A DNA stretch of 64,000 bases, from the NCBI RefSeq assembly GCF_051020955.1, contig NW_027476092.1, positions 2,034,501 to 2,098,500 on the forward strand, given 5' to 3'. A program made the translations under genes and the position numbers. This DNA comes from Megalopta genalis. Lineage: Eukaryota; Arthropoda; Insecta; Hymenoptera; Halictidae. The notes below the pieces were generated by a model, which worked only from the letters and a program-made list of their open reading frames with translations, searched no databases and was not told the DNA's origin. This document shows positions 23,040 to 34,896 of the stretch, in pieces; the stretch's first letter is position 1, and every line of letters starts with the position of its first letter.

Positions 23040-24222
23040 TTCATTTGTTCATTTGTTCATTTGTTCATTTGTTCATTTGTTCATTTGTTCATTTGTTCAT
23101 TTGTTCATTTGTTCATTTGTTCATTTGTTCATTTGTTCAGTTGTTGCTTTGTTCAGTTGTTAATTTGTTCATTTGTTCATTTGTTCATTTGTTCGTTTGT
23201 TCATTGGTTCGTTTGTTCATTCGTTCATTTATCCATTTGTTCATTTGTTCATTTGTCCATTTGTCCATTTGTTCATTTGTCTATTTCTTCATTTGCTCAT
23301 TTGTCCATTTGTTCATTTGTTCATTTGTTCATTTATTCATTTGTTCTTTAGTTCATTTGTTCATTTGTTCATTTGTTCATTTGTTCATTTGTTCATTTGT
23401 TCATTTCTTCATTTGTTCACTTGTTCATTTGCTCATTTGCTCATTTGCTCATTTGTTCATTTGTTCATTTTTCATTTGTTCATTTGTTCATTATTTCATT
23501 ATTTCATTTGTTCATTTGTTCATTTGTTCATTTGTTCATTTGTTCATTTGTTCAATTGTTCATTTGTTCATTTGTTCATTTGTTCATTTGTTCATTTGTT
23601 CAATTGTTCATTTGTTCTTTTGTTCATTTGTTCATTTGCTTATTTGTTCATTTGTTCATTTGTTCATTTGTTTAGTTGTTCAGTTGTTAATTTGTTCATT
23701 TGTTCATTTTTTTCATTTGTTCATTTGTTCATTTTTTCATATGTTCATTTGTTCATTTGTTCATTTGCTCATTTGCTCATTTGCTCATTTGTTCATTTGT
23801 TCATTTGTTCATTTGTCCATTTCTCCATTTGTCCATTTGTTCATTTGTTCATTTGTTCATTTGTTCATTTGTTCATTTGTTCATTTGTTCATTTGTTCAT
23901 TTGTTCATTTGTTCATTTGTTCATTTGTTCATTTGTCCATTTGTTCATTTGTTCATTTGTTCATTTGTTCATTTGTTCATTTGATCATTTGTTCATTTGT
24001 TCATTTGTTCATTTGTTCATTTGTTCATTTGTTCATTTGTTCATTTGTTCATTTGCTCATTTGCTCATTTGTTCATTTGTTCATTTTTCATTTGTTCATT
24101 TGTTCATTTGTTCATTTGTCCATTTGTCCATTTGTTCATTTGTTCATTTGTTCATTGGTTCATTTGTTCACTTGTTCATTTGTCCATTTGTCCATTTGTT
24201 CATTTGTCCATTTGTCCACTTT
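23040..24222 (+). repeat. Array between CG blocks 10 and 11
   Basis: No gene seen. CAGTTGTTGC mark at 23138. The TTCATTTATCC module, TTCTTTAG unit, paired TTCATTAT units and a 7-T poly-T module near 23.7 kb recur at about 58.5-59.3 kb. Ends with TCCATTTG units and a TCCACTTT unit. Confidence 0.9.
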
Positions 24223-24654
24223 TTCGTTTGTTCGTTTGTTCGTTTGTTCGTTTGTTCGATTGTTCGTTTGTTCGTTTGTTCGTTTGTTCGTTTGTTCGAT
24301 TGTTCGTTAGTTCGTTTGTTCGTTTGTTCGTTTGTTCGTTTGTTCGTTTGTTCGTTTGTTCGTTTGTTCGTTTGTTCGTTTGTTCGTTTGTTCGTTTGTT
24401 CGTTTGTTCGTTTGTTCGTTTGTTCGTTTGTTCGTTTGTTCGTTTGTTCGTTTGTTCGTTTGTTCGTTTGTTCGTTTGTTCGTTTGTTCGTTTGTTCGTT
24501 TGTTCATTTGTTGATTTGTTCATTGGTTCGTTTGTTCGTTTGTTCGTTTGATCAGTTGTTAATTTGTTCGTTTGTTCGTTTGTTCATTTGTTGATTTGTT
24601 CATTGGTTCGTTTGTTCGTTTGTTCGTTTGATCAGTTGTTAATTTGTTCGTTTG
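24223..24654 (+). repeat. CG block 11 (longest pure TTCGTTTG run)
   Basis: TTCGTTTG with TTCGATTG units and one TTCGTTAG at 24303. From 24311 to 24502 there are 24 pure TTCGTTTG units, the longest such run I counted. Double exit with GATCAG marks at 24550 and 24630, 80 bp apart. Confidence 0.94.
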
Positions 24655-25500
24655 TTCATTTGTTCATTTGTTCATTTGTTCACTTGTTCATTTGTTCCTT
24701 TGTTCATTTGTTCATTTGTTCAGTTGTTGCTTTGTTCAGTTGTTAATTTGTTCATTTGTTCATTTGTTCGTTTGTTCGTTTGTTCATTTGTTCATTCTTC
24801 ATTTGTTCATTTGTTCATTTGTTCATTTGTTCATTTGCTCATTTGCTCATTTGCTCATTTGTTCATTTGTTCATTTTTCATTTGTTCATTTGTTCATTTG
24901 TTCATTATTTCATTTGTTCATTTGTTCATTTGTTCATTTGTTCATTTGTTTATTTGTTCATTTTTCATTTGTTCATTTGTTCATTATTTCATTTGTTCAT
25001 TTGTTCATTTGTTCATTTGTTCAATTTTTCATTTGTTCATTTGTTCATTTGATCATTTGTTCATTTGTTCCTTTCTTCATTTGTCCATTTGTCCATTTGT
25101 TCATTTGTCTATTTCTTCATTTGTTCATTAGTCCATTTGTTCATTTGTTCATTTGATCATTTGTTCATTTGTTCATTTGTTCATTTGTCCATTTGTCCAT
25201 TTGTCCATTTGTTCATTTGTCCATTTGTTCATTTGTTCATTTGTTCATTTGTTCATTTGTTCATTTGTCCATTTGTCCATTTGTTCATTTGTTCATTTGT
25301 TCATTTGTTCATTATTTCATTTGTTCATTTGTTCATTATTTCATTTGTTCATTTGTTCATTTGTTCATTTGTTCATTTGTTCATTTGTTCATTTGTTCAT
25401 TTGTTCATTTGTTCATTTGTTCATTTGTTCATTTGTTCATTTGTTCATTTGTTCATTTGTTCATTTGTTCATTTGTTCATTTGTTCATTTGTTCATTTGT

Positions 25501-25830
25501 TCATTTGTTCAATTGTTCATTTGTTCATTTGATCATTTGTTCATTTGTTCATTTCTTCATTTGTCCATTTGTCCATTTGTTCATTTGTCTATTTCTTCAT
25601 TTGTTCATTTGTCCATTTGTTCATTTGATCATTTGTTCATTTGTTCATTTGTCCATTTGTCCATTTGTTCATTTGTCCATTTGTTCATTTGTTCATTTGT
25701 TCATTTGTTCATTTGTCCATTTGTCCATTTGTTCATTTGTCCATTTGTCCATTTGTTCATTTGTTCATTTGTCCATTTGTTCATTTGTTCATTTGTTCAT
25801 TTGTTCATTTGTTCATTTGTTCATTTGTTC
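25501..25830 (+). repeat. Segmental duplication, copy at 28621-28950
   Basis: Line-for-line identity at an offset of exactly 3,120 bp (390 units), including ATCATTTG, TTCATTTC, TCTATTTC and the TCCATTTG spacing. The first difference is a one-unit length change before TTCAATTG. Confidence 0.9.
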
Positions 25831-25929
25831 AATTGTTCATTTGTTCATTTGTTCATTTGTTCATTTGTTCATTTGTCCATTTGTTCATTTGTCCATTTGT
25901 TCATTTGTTCATTTGTTCATTTGTTCATT

Positions 25930-26800
25930 TGTTCATTTGTTCATTTGTTCATTTGTCCATTTTTTCATTTGTCCATTTGTCCATTTGTCCATTTGTTCAT
26001 TTTTCCATTTGTTCATTTGTTCATTTGTTCATTATTTCATTTGTTCATTTGTTCATTTGTTCAATTTTTCATTTGTTCATTTGTTCATTTGTTCATTTGT
26101 TCCTTTCTTCATTTGTCCATTTGTCCATTTGTTCATTTGTCTATTTCTTCATTTGTTCATTAGTCCATTTGTCCATTTGTTCATTTGTTCATTTGTTCAT
26201 TTGTTCATTTGTTCATTTGTTCATTCGTTCATTTGTTCATTCGTTCATTCGTTCATTCGTTCATTCGTTCATTCGTTCATTTGTCCATTTGTTCAATTGT
26301 TCATTTGTTCATTCGTTTTATTTGTTCATTTGTTCATTTGTTCATTTGTTCATTTGTCCATTTTTTCATTTGTCCATTTGTCCATTTGTCCATTTGTTCA
26401 TTTTTCCATTTGTTCATTTGTTCATTTGTTCATTATTTCATTTGTTTATTTTGTTTATTTGTTCAATTTTTCATTTGTTCATTTGTTCATTTGTTCATTT
26501 GTTCCTTTCTTCATTTGTCCATTTGTCCATTTGTTCATTTGTCTATTTCTTCATTTGTTCATTTGTTCATTTGTTCATTTGTTCATTATTTCATTTGTTC
26601 ATTTGTTCATTTGTTCATTTGTTCATTTGTTCATTTTTCATTTGTTCATTTGTTCATTATTTCATTTGTTCATTTGTTCATTTGTTCAATTTTTCATTTG
26701 TTCATTTGTTCATTTGATCATTTGTTCATTTGTTCCTTTCTTCATTTGTCCATTTGTCCATTTGTTCATTTGTCTATTTCTTCATTTGTTCATTAGTCCA
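25930..26800 (+). repeat. 1.18-kb-spaced duplication, copy at about 27.12-27.98 kb
   Basis: TCCATTTT-TTCATTTG, TTCATTAG-TCCATTTG, the TTCATTCG cluster and the TTTTATTTG unit all recur 1,184-1,185 bp downstream. The first copy has an anomalous TTTATTTTGTTTATTTG patch near 26443; the second has only one TTTATTTG there. Confidence 0.87.
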
Positions 26801-29195
26801 TTTGTTCATTTGTTCATTTGTCCATTTGTCCATTTGTTCATTTGTCCATTTGTTCATTTGTTCATTTGTTCATTTGTTCATTTGTCCATTTGTCCATTTG
26901 TTCATTTGTCCATTTGTCCATTTGTTCATTTGTTCATTTGTCCATTTGTTCATTTGTTCATTTGTTCATTTGTTCATTTGTTCATTTGTTCATTTGTTCA
27001 ATTGTTCATTTGTTCATTTGTTCATTTGTTCATTTGTTCATTTGTCCATTTGTTCATTTGTCCATTTGTTCATTTGTTCATTTGTTCATTTGTTCATTTG
27101 TTCATTTGTTCATTTGTTCATTTGTTCATTTGTTCATTTGTCCATTTTTTCATTTGTCCATTTGTCCATTTGTCCATTTGTTCATTTTTCCATTTGTTCA
27201 TTTGTTCATTTGTTCATTATTTCATTTGTTCATTTGTTCATTTGTTCAATTTTTCATTTGTTCATTTGTTCATTTGTTCATTTGTTCCTTTCTTCATTTG
27301 TCCATTTGTCCATTTGTTCATTTGTCTATTTCTTCATTTGTTCATTAGTCCATTTGTCCATTTGTTCATTTGTTCATTTGTTCATTTGTTCATTTGTTCA
27401 TTTGTTCATTCGTTCATTTGTTCATTCGTTCATTCGTTCATTCGTTCATTCGTTCATTCGTTCATTTGTCCATTTGTTCAATTGTTCATTTGTTCATTCG
27501 TTTTATTTGTTCATTTGTTCATTTGTTCATTTGTTCATTTGTCCATTTTTTCATTTGTCCATTTGTCCATTTGTCCATTTGTTCATTTTTCCATTTGTTC
27601 ATTTGTTCATTTGTTCATTATTTCATTTGTTCATTTGTTTATTTGTTCAATTTTTCATTTGTTCATTTGTTCATTTGTTCATTTGTTCCTTTCTTCATTT
27701 GTCCATTTGTCCATTTGTTCATTTGTCTATTTCTTCATTTGTTCATTTGTTCATTTGTTCATTTGTTCATTATTTCATTTGTTCATTTGTTCATTTGTTC
27801 ATTTGTTCATTTGTTCATTTTTCATTTGTTCATTTGTTCATTATTTCATTTGTTCATTTGTTCATTTGTTCAATTTTTCATTTGTTCATTTGTTCATTTG
27901 ATCATTTGTTCATTTGTTCCTTTCTTCATTTGTCCATTTGTCCATTTGTTCATTTGTCTATTTCTTCATTTGTTCATTAGTCCATTTGTTCATTTGTTCA
28001 TTTGATCATTTGTTCATTTGTTCATTTGTTCATTTGTCCATTTGTCCATTTGTCCATTTGTTCATTTGTCCATTTGTTCATTTGTTCATTTGTTCATTTG
28101 TTCATTTGTTCATTTGTCCATTTGTCAATTTGTTCATTTGTCCATTTTTCCATTTGTTCAATTGTTCATTTGTCCATTTGTACATTTGTTCATTTGTTCA
28201 TTTGTTCATTTGTTCATTTGTTCATTTGTTCTTTTGTTCATTTGTTCATTTGTTCAATTGTTCATTTGTTCATTTGTTCATTTGTTCATTTGTTCATTTG
28301 TTCATTTGTTCATTTGTTCATTTGTTCATTTGTCCATTTGTTCATTTGTTCATTTGTTCATTTGTTCATTTGTTCATTTGTTCATTTGTTCATTTTTCAT
28401 TTGTTCATTTGTTCATTTGTTCATTTGTTCATTTGTTCATTTGTTCATTTGTTCATTTGTTCATTTGTTCATTATTTCATTTGTTCATTTGTTCATTATT
28501 TCATTTGTTCATTTGTTCATTTGTTCATTTGTTCATTTGTTCATGTGTTCATTTGTTCATTTGTTCATTTGTTCATTTGTTCATTTGTTCATTTGTTCAT
28601 TTGTTCATTTGTTCATTTGTTCATTTGTTCAATTGTTCATTTGTTCATTTGATCATTTGTTCATTTGTTCATTTCTTCATTTGTCCATTTGTCCATTTGT
28701 TCATTTGTCTATTTCTTCATTTGTTCATTTGTCCATTTGTTCATTTGATCATTTGTTCATTTGTTCATTTGTCCATTTGTCCATTTGTTCATTTGTCCAT
28801 TTGTTCATTTGTTCATTTGTTCATTTGTTCATTTGTCCATTTGTCCATTTGTTCATTTGTCCATTTGTCCATTTGTTCATTTGTTCATTTGTCCATTTGT
28901 TCATTTGTTCATTTGTTCATTTGTTCATTTGTTCATTTGTTCAATTGTTCATTTGTTCATTTGTTCATTTGTTCATTTGTTCATTTGTTCATTTGTTCAT
29001 TTGTTCATTTGTTCATTTGTTCATTTGTTCATTTGTTCATTTGTTCATTTGTCCATTTGTTCATTTGTCCATTTGTTCATTTGTTCATTTGTTCATTTGT
29101 TCATTTGTTCATTTGTTCATTTGTTCATTTGTTCATTTGTCCATTTTTTCATTTGTCCATTTGTCCATTTGTCCATTTGTTCATTTTTCCATTTG

Positions 29196-29291
29196 TTCGT
29201 TTGTTCGTTTGTTCGTTTGTTCATTTGTTGATTTGTTCATTGGTTCGTTTGTTCGTTTGTTCGTTTGATCAGTTGTTAATTTGTTCGTTTG
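29196..29291 (+). repeat. CG block 12 (minimal)
   Basis: Only three TTCGTTTG units before the TTGATTTG / TTCATTGG exit; GATCAG mark at 29267. Entered from TTCATTT and TCCATTTG, not from the TCCATTTT boundary used elsewhere. Confidence 0.92.
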
Positions 29292-30233
29292 TTCATTTGT
29301 TCATTTGTTCATTTGTTCACTTGTTCATTTGTTCCTTTGTTCATTTGTTCATTTGTTCAGTTGTTGCTTTGTTCAGTTGTTAATTTGTTCATTTGTTCAT
29401 TTGTTCAGTTGTTGCTTTGTTCAGTTGTTAATTTGTTCATTTGTTCATTTGTTCAATTGTTCATTTGTTCATTTGTTCATTTGTTCATTTGTTCATTTGT
29501 TCAATTGTTCATTTGTTCTTTTGTTCATTTGTTCATTTGCTTATTTGCTCATTTGTTCATTTGTTCATTTGTTCAGTTGTTCAGTTGTTCATTTGTTCAT
29601 TTGTTCATTTGTTCATTTGATCATTTGTTCATTTGTTCATTTGTTCATTTGTTCATTTGTTCATTTGTTCATTTGTTCATTTGTTCATTTGTTCATTTGT
29701 TCATTTGTTCATTTGTTCATTTGTTCATTTTTCATTAGTTCATTTGTTCATTATTTCATTTGTTCATTTGTTCATTTGTTCATTTGTTCATTTGTTCATT
29801 TTTCATTTGTTCATTTGTTCATTATTTCATTTGTTCATTTGTTCATTTGTTCAATTTTTCATTTGTTCATTTGTTCATTTGATCATTTGTTCATTTGTTC
29901 CTTTCTTCATTTGTCCATTTGTCCATTTGTTCATTTGTCTATTTCTTCATTTGTTCATTAGTCCATTTGTTCATTTGTTCATTTGATCATTTGTTCATTT
30001 GTTCATTTGTTCATTTGTCCATTTGTCCATTTGTCCATTTGTTCATTTGTCCATTTGTTCATTTGTTCATTTGTTCATTTGTTCATTTGTTCATTTGTTC
30101 ATTTGTCCATTTGTCCATTTGTTCATTTGTCCATTTGTCCATTTGTTCATTTGTTCATTTGTTCATTGGTTCATTTGTTCACTTGTTCATTTGTCCATTT
30201 GTCCATTTGTTCATTTGTCCATTTGTCCATTTT
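29292..30233 (+). repeat. Array between CG blocks 12 and 13
   Basis: No gene seen. The CAGTTGTTGC mark is doubled here (29358 and 29406, 48 bp apart), the only doubling of this mark in the window. Then a TTCAGTTG pair, canonical units, TTCATTAG, and a TTCCTTTC module near 29.90 kb. Confidence 0.9.
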
Positions 30234-30561
30234 TTCGTTTGTTCGTTTGTTCGTTTGTTCGTTTGTTCGTTTGTTCGATTGTTCGTTTGTTCGTTTGTTC
30301 GTTTGTTCGATTGTTCGTTAGTTCGTTTGTTCGTTTGTTCGTTTGTTCGTTTGTTCGTTTGTTCGTTTGTTCGTTTGTTCGTTTGTTCGTTTGTTCGTTT
30401 GTTTGTTTGTTCATTTGTTGATTTGTTCATTGGTTCGTTTGTTCGTTTGTTCGTTTGATCAGTTGTTAATTTGTTCGTTTGTTCGTTTGTTCATTTGTTG
30501 ATTTGTTCATTGGTTCGTTTGTTCGTTTGTTCGTTTGATCAGTTGTTAATTTGTTCGTTTG
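30234..30561 (+). repeat. CG block 13 (double GATCAG mark)
   Basis: TTCGTTTG with TTCGATTG and TTCGTTAG, then TTTGTTTG just before the first exit. GATCAG marks at 30457 and 30537. Confidence 0.93.
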
Positions 30562-32964
30562 TTCATTTGTTCATTTGTTCATTTGTTCATTTGTTCACTT
30601 GTTCATTTGTTCCTTTGTTCATTTGTGCATTTGTTCAGTTGTTGCTTTGTTCAGTTGTTAATTTGTTCATTTGTTCATTTGTTCGTTTGTTCATTTGTTC
30701 GTTTGTTCATTCGATCATTTATCCATTTGTTCATTTGTTCATTTGTCCATTTGTCCATTTGTTCATTTGTCTATTTCTTCATTTGCTCATTTGTCCATTT
30801 GTTCATTTGTTCATTTGTTCATTTGTTCATTTGTTCATTTGTTCATTTGTCCATTTGTCCATTTGTCCATTTGTTCATTTGTCCATTTGTTCATTTGTTC
30901 ATTTGTCCATTTGTTCATTTGTTCATTTGTTCATTTGTTCATTTGTTCATTTATTCATTTGTTCTTTTGTTCATTTGTTCATTTGTTCATTTGTTCATTT
31001 GTTCATTTGTTCATTCTTCATTTCTTCATTTGTTCATTTGTTCATTTGCTCATTTGCTCATTTGCTCATTTGTTCATTTGTTCATTTTTCATTTGTTCAT
31101 TTGTTCATTTGTTCATTTGTTCATTATTTCATTTGTTCATTTGTTCATTTGTTCATTTGTTCATTTGTTCATTTGTTCATTTGTTCATTTGTTCATTTGA
31201 TCATTTGATCATTTGTTCATTTGTTCATTTGTCCATTTGTCCATTTGTCCATTTGTCCATTTGTCCATTCGTCCATTTGTCCATTTGTCCATTTGTTCAT
31301 TTGTTCATTTGTTCATTTGTTCATTTGTTCATTTGTTCATTTGTTCATTTGTTCATTTGTTCATTTGTTCATTCGTTCATTCGTTCACTTGTTCATTTGT
31401 TGATTTGTTCATTTGTTCATTTGTTCATTTGTCCATTTGTTCATTTGTTCATTTGTTCATTTGTTCATTTGATCATTTGATCATTTGTTCATTTGTTCAT
31501 TTGTTTATTTGTTCATTTGTTGATTTGAACATTTGTTCACTTGTTCATATGTTCATTTGTTCATTTGTTCATTTGTTCATTTGTTCATTTGTTCATTTGT
31601 TCATTTGTACAATTGTTCATTTGTTCATTTGTTCATTTGTACAATTGTTCATTTGTTCATTTGTTCATTTGTTCATTTGTTCATTTGTTCATTTGTTCAT
31701 TTGATCATTTGTTCATTTGTTCATTTGTTCATTTGTTCATTTGTTCATTAGTTCATTTGTTCATTTGTTCATTTGTTCATTTGTTCATTTGTCCATTTGT
31801 TCATTAGTTCATTTGTCCATCTGTTCATTTGTTCATTTGTTCATTCTTCACTTGTTCATTTGTTCATTTGTTCATTCTTCATTTGTTCATTTGTACAATT
31901 GTTCATTTGTTCATTTGTTCATTTGTTCATTCGTTCATTTGTTCATTCGTTCATTCGTTCATTCGTTCATTCGTTCATTTGTCCATTTGTTCATTTGTTC
32001 ATTCGTTTTATTTGTTCATTTGTTCATTTGTTCATTTGTTCATTTTTTCATTTGTTCATTTGTTCATTTGTTCATTTGCTCATTTGCTCATTTGCTCATT
32101 TGTTCATTTGTTCATTTGTTCATTTGTTCATTTGTTCATTTCTTCATTTGTTCATTTGTTCATTTGTTCATTTGTTCATTTGTTCATTTGTTCATTTGTT
32201 CATTTGTTCATTTGTTCATTTGTTCATTTGTTCATTTGTTCATTTGCTCATTTGTTCATTTGTTCATTTGTTCATTTGTTCATTTGTCCATTTGTTCAGT
32301 TGTTCATTTGTTCATTTGTTCATTTGTGCATTTCCTCATTTGCTCATTTGCTCATTTGCTCATTTGCTCATTTGTTCATTTGTTCATTTTTCATTTGTTC
32401 ATTTGTTCATTTGTTCATTATTTCATTTGTTCATTTGTTCATTATTTCATTTGTTCATTTGTTCATTTGTTCATTTGTCCATTTGTTCATTTGTTCATTT
32501 GTTCATTTGTTCATTTGTTCATTTGCTCATTTGTTCATTTGTTCATTTGTTCATTTGTTCATTTGTTCATTTGTTCATTTGTTCATTTGTTCATTTGTTC
32601 ATTTGTTCATTTGTTCATTTGTTCATTTGTTCATTTGTTCATTTGTTCATTTGTTCATTTGTTCATTTGTTCATTTGTTCATTTGTTCATTTGTTCATTT
32701 GTTCATTTGTTCATTTGTTCATTTGTTCATTTGTTCATTTGTTCATTTGTTCATTTGCTCATTTGTTCATTTGTTCATTTTTCATTTGTTCATTTGTTCA
32801 TTTGTTCATTATTTCATTTGTTCATTTGTTCATTATTTCATTTGTTCATTTGTTCATTTGTTCATTTGTTCATTTGTTCATTTGTTCATTTGTTCATTTG
32901 TCCATTTGTTCATTTGTTCATTTGTTCATTTGTTCATTTGGTCAATTGTTCATTTGTTCATTGG
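30562..32964 (+). repeat. Mosaic array with TCCATTTG run and long canonical tract
   Basis: No gene seen. CAGTTGTTGC mark at 30636. A TCCATTTG run with one TCCATTCG lies near 31.23-31.29 kb. TTGATTTGAACATTTG is near 31522, TACAATTG units near 31608 and 31640, and a TTCTTCACTTG module at 31847, followed by TTCATTCG units. CTCATTTG units follow near 32.34 kb, then a 28-unit pure canonical tract. Confidence 0.9.
32534..32757 (+). repeat. 28 pure canonical units
   Basis: TTCATTTG x28, bounded on both sides by CTCATTTG. A recently homogenised stretch. Confidence 0.94.
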
Positions 32965-33316
32965 TTCGTTTGTTCGTTTGTTCGTTTGTTCATTGGTTAG
33001 TTTGTTCGTTTGTTCGTTTGTTCGTTTGTTCGTTTGTTCGTTTGTTCGTTTGTTCGTTTGTTCGTTTGTTCGTTTGTTCGTTTGTTCGTTTGTTCGTTTG
33101 TTCGTTTGTTCGTTTGTTCGTTTGCTCGTTTGTTCATTGGTTCGTTTGTTCGTTTGTTCGTTTGTTCGTTTGTTCGTTTGTTCGTTTGTTCGTTTGTTCG
33201 TTTGTTCGTTTGTTCGTTTGTTCATTTGTTCATTTGTTCATTTGTTCATTTGTTGATTTGTTCATTGGTTCGTTTGTTCGTTTGTTCGTTTGATCAGTTG
33301 TTAATTTGTTCGTTTG
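32965..33316 (+). repeat. CG block 14
   Basis: Entered by TTCATTTG-GTCAATTG and TTCATTGG. Contains a TTCATTGG-TTAGTTTG pair, then 15 pure TTCGTTTG (33005-33124) and one CTCGTTTG. Four canonical units follow before the exit; GATCAG mark at 33292. Confidence 0.92.
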
Positions 33317-34608
33317 TTCATTTGTTCATTTGTTCATTTGTTCATTTGTTCCTTTGTTCCTTTGTTCATTTGTTCATTTGTTCAGTTGTTGCTTTGTTCA
33401 GTTGTTAATTTGTTCATTTGTTCATTTGTTCATTTGTTCGTTTGTTCATTTGTTCGTTTGTTCATTCGTTCATTTATCCATTTGTTCATTTGTTCATTTG
33501 TCCATTTGTTCATTTGTTGATTTGTAGATTTGTTCATTCGTTCATTCGTTCATTCGTTCATTTGTTCATTTGTTCATTTGTCCATTTGTTCATTTGTCCA
33601 TTTGTTCATTTGTTCATTTGTTCATTTGTTCATTTGTTCATTTGTTCATTTATTCATTTGTTCATTTGTTCATTTGTTCATTTGTTCATTTGTTCATTTG
33701 TCCATTTGTTCATTTGTCCATTTGTCCATTTGTCCATTTGTTCATTTGTCCATTTGTTCATTTGTTCATTTGTTCATTTGTTCATTTGTTCATTTGTTCA
33801 ATTGTTCATTTGTTCATTTGTTCATTTGTTCATTTGTTCATTTGTTCATTTGTTCTTTTGTTCATTTGTTCATTTGTTCATTTGTTCATTTGTTCATTTG
33901 TTCATTTGTTCATTTGTTCATTTGGTCATTTGTTCATTTGTTCATTTGTTCATTTGAACATTTGTTCATTCGCTTTATTTGTTCATTCGTTTTATTTGTT
34001 CATTTGTTCATTAGTTCATTTGTCCATTTGTGCATATGTTCACTTGTTCATTTGTCCATTTGTGCATTTGTTCACTTGTTCATTTGTTCATTTGTTCATT
34101 TGTTCATTTGTTCATTTGTTCATTTGTTCATTTGTTCATTTGTTCATTTGTTCATTTGTTCATTTGTTCATTTGTTCATTTGTTCATTTGTTCATTTGTT
34201 CATTTGTTCATTTGTTCATTTGTTCATTTGTTCATTTGTTCATTTGTTCATTTGTTCATTTGTCCATTTGTTCATTTGTTGATTTGTAGATTTGGTCATT
34301 CGTTCATTCGTTCATATGTTCATTTGTTCATTTGTTCAATTGTTCATTTGTTCATTTGTTCATTTGTTCATTTGTTCATTTGTTCATTTGGTCATTTGTT
34401 CATTTGTTCATTTGTTCATTTGAACATTTGTTCATTCGCTTTATTTGTTCATTCGTTTTATTTGTTCATTTGTTCATTAGTTCATTTGTCCATTTGTGCA
34501 TATGTTCACTTGTTCATTTGTTCATTTGTTCATTTGTTCAATTGTTCATTTGTTCATTTGTTCATTTGTTCATTTGTTCATTTGTTCATTTGTTCATTTG
34601 TTCATTTG
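33317..34608 (+). repeat. Array with GAACATTTG / CGCTTTATTTG markers
   Basis: No gene seen. CAGTTGTTGC mark at 33383. TTGATTTGTAGATTTG occurs near 33523 and again near 34277, the second followed by GTCATTCG. The CGCTTTATTTG marker is at 33971 and 34437, each within a module of GAACATTTG, TTTTATTTG, TTCATTAG and a TGCATATG unit. 23 pure units fill 34079-34262. Confidence 0.9.
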
Positions 34609-34896
34609 TTCGTTTGTTCGTTTGTTCGTTTGTTCGTTTGTTCGTTTGTTCGTTTGTTCGTTTGTTCGTTTGTTCATTGGTTCGTTTGTTCGTTTGTTCG
34701 TTTGTTCGTTTGTTCATTGGTTAGTTTGTTCGTTTGTTCGTTTGTTCGTTTGTTCGTTTGTTCGTTTGTTCGTTTGTTCGTTTGTTCGTTTGTTCGTTTG
34801 TTCGTTTGTTCGTTTGTTCGTTTGTTCGTTTGTTCGTTTGTTCGTTTGTTCGTTTGTTCGTTTGTTCGTTTGTTCATTTGTTCATTTGTTCGTTTG
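34609..34896 (+). repeat. CG block 15 (no GATCAG mark)
   Basis: TTCGTTTG block with the TTCATTGG-TTAGTTTG pair also seen in CG block 14, then 18 pure TTCGTTTG units (34729-34872). It ends in canonical units without the TTGATTTG / GATCAG exit. This is the last long TTCGTTTG block before a gap of almost 17 kb. Confidence 0.92.

Larger units (their letters stand above)
24655..29195 (+). repeat. Mosaic array, 4.5 kb, rich in TTCCTTTC modules
   Basis: No gene seen. CAGTTGTTGC mark at 24721. TTCCTTTC/TTCATTTC modules lie near 25.07, 25.55, 26.10, 26.50, 26.74, 27.29, 27.69, 27.92 and 28.67 kb. TTCATTCG units lie at about 26.22-26.28 and 27.41-27.47 kb. Two internal duplications explain much of it: 25.93-26.80 with 27.12-27.98 kb, and 25.50-25.83 with 28.62-28.95 kb. 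Confidence 0.9.
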
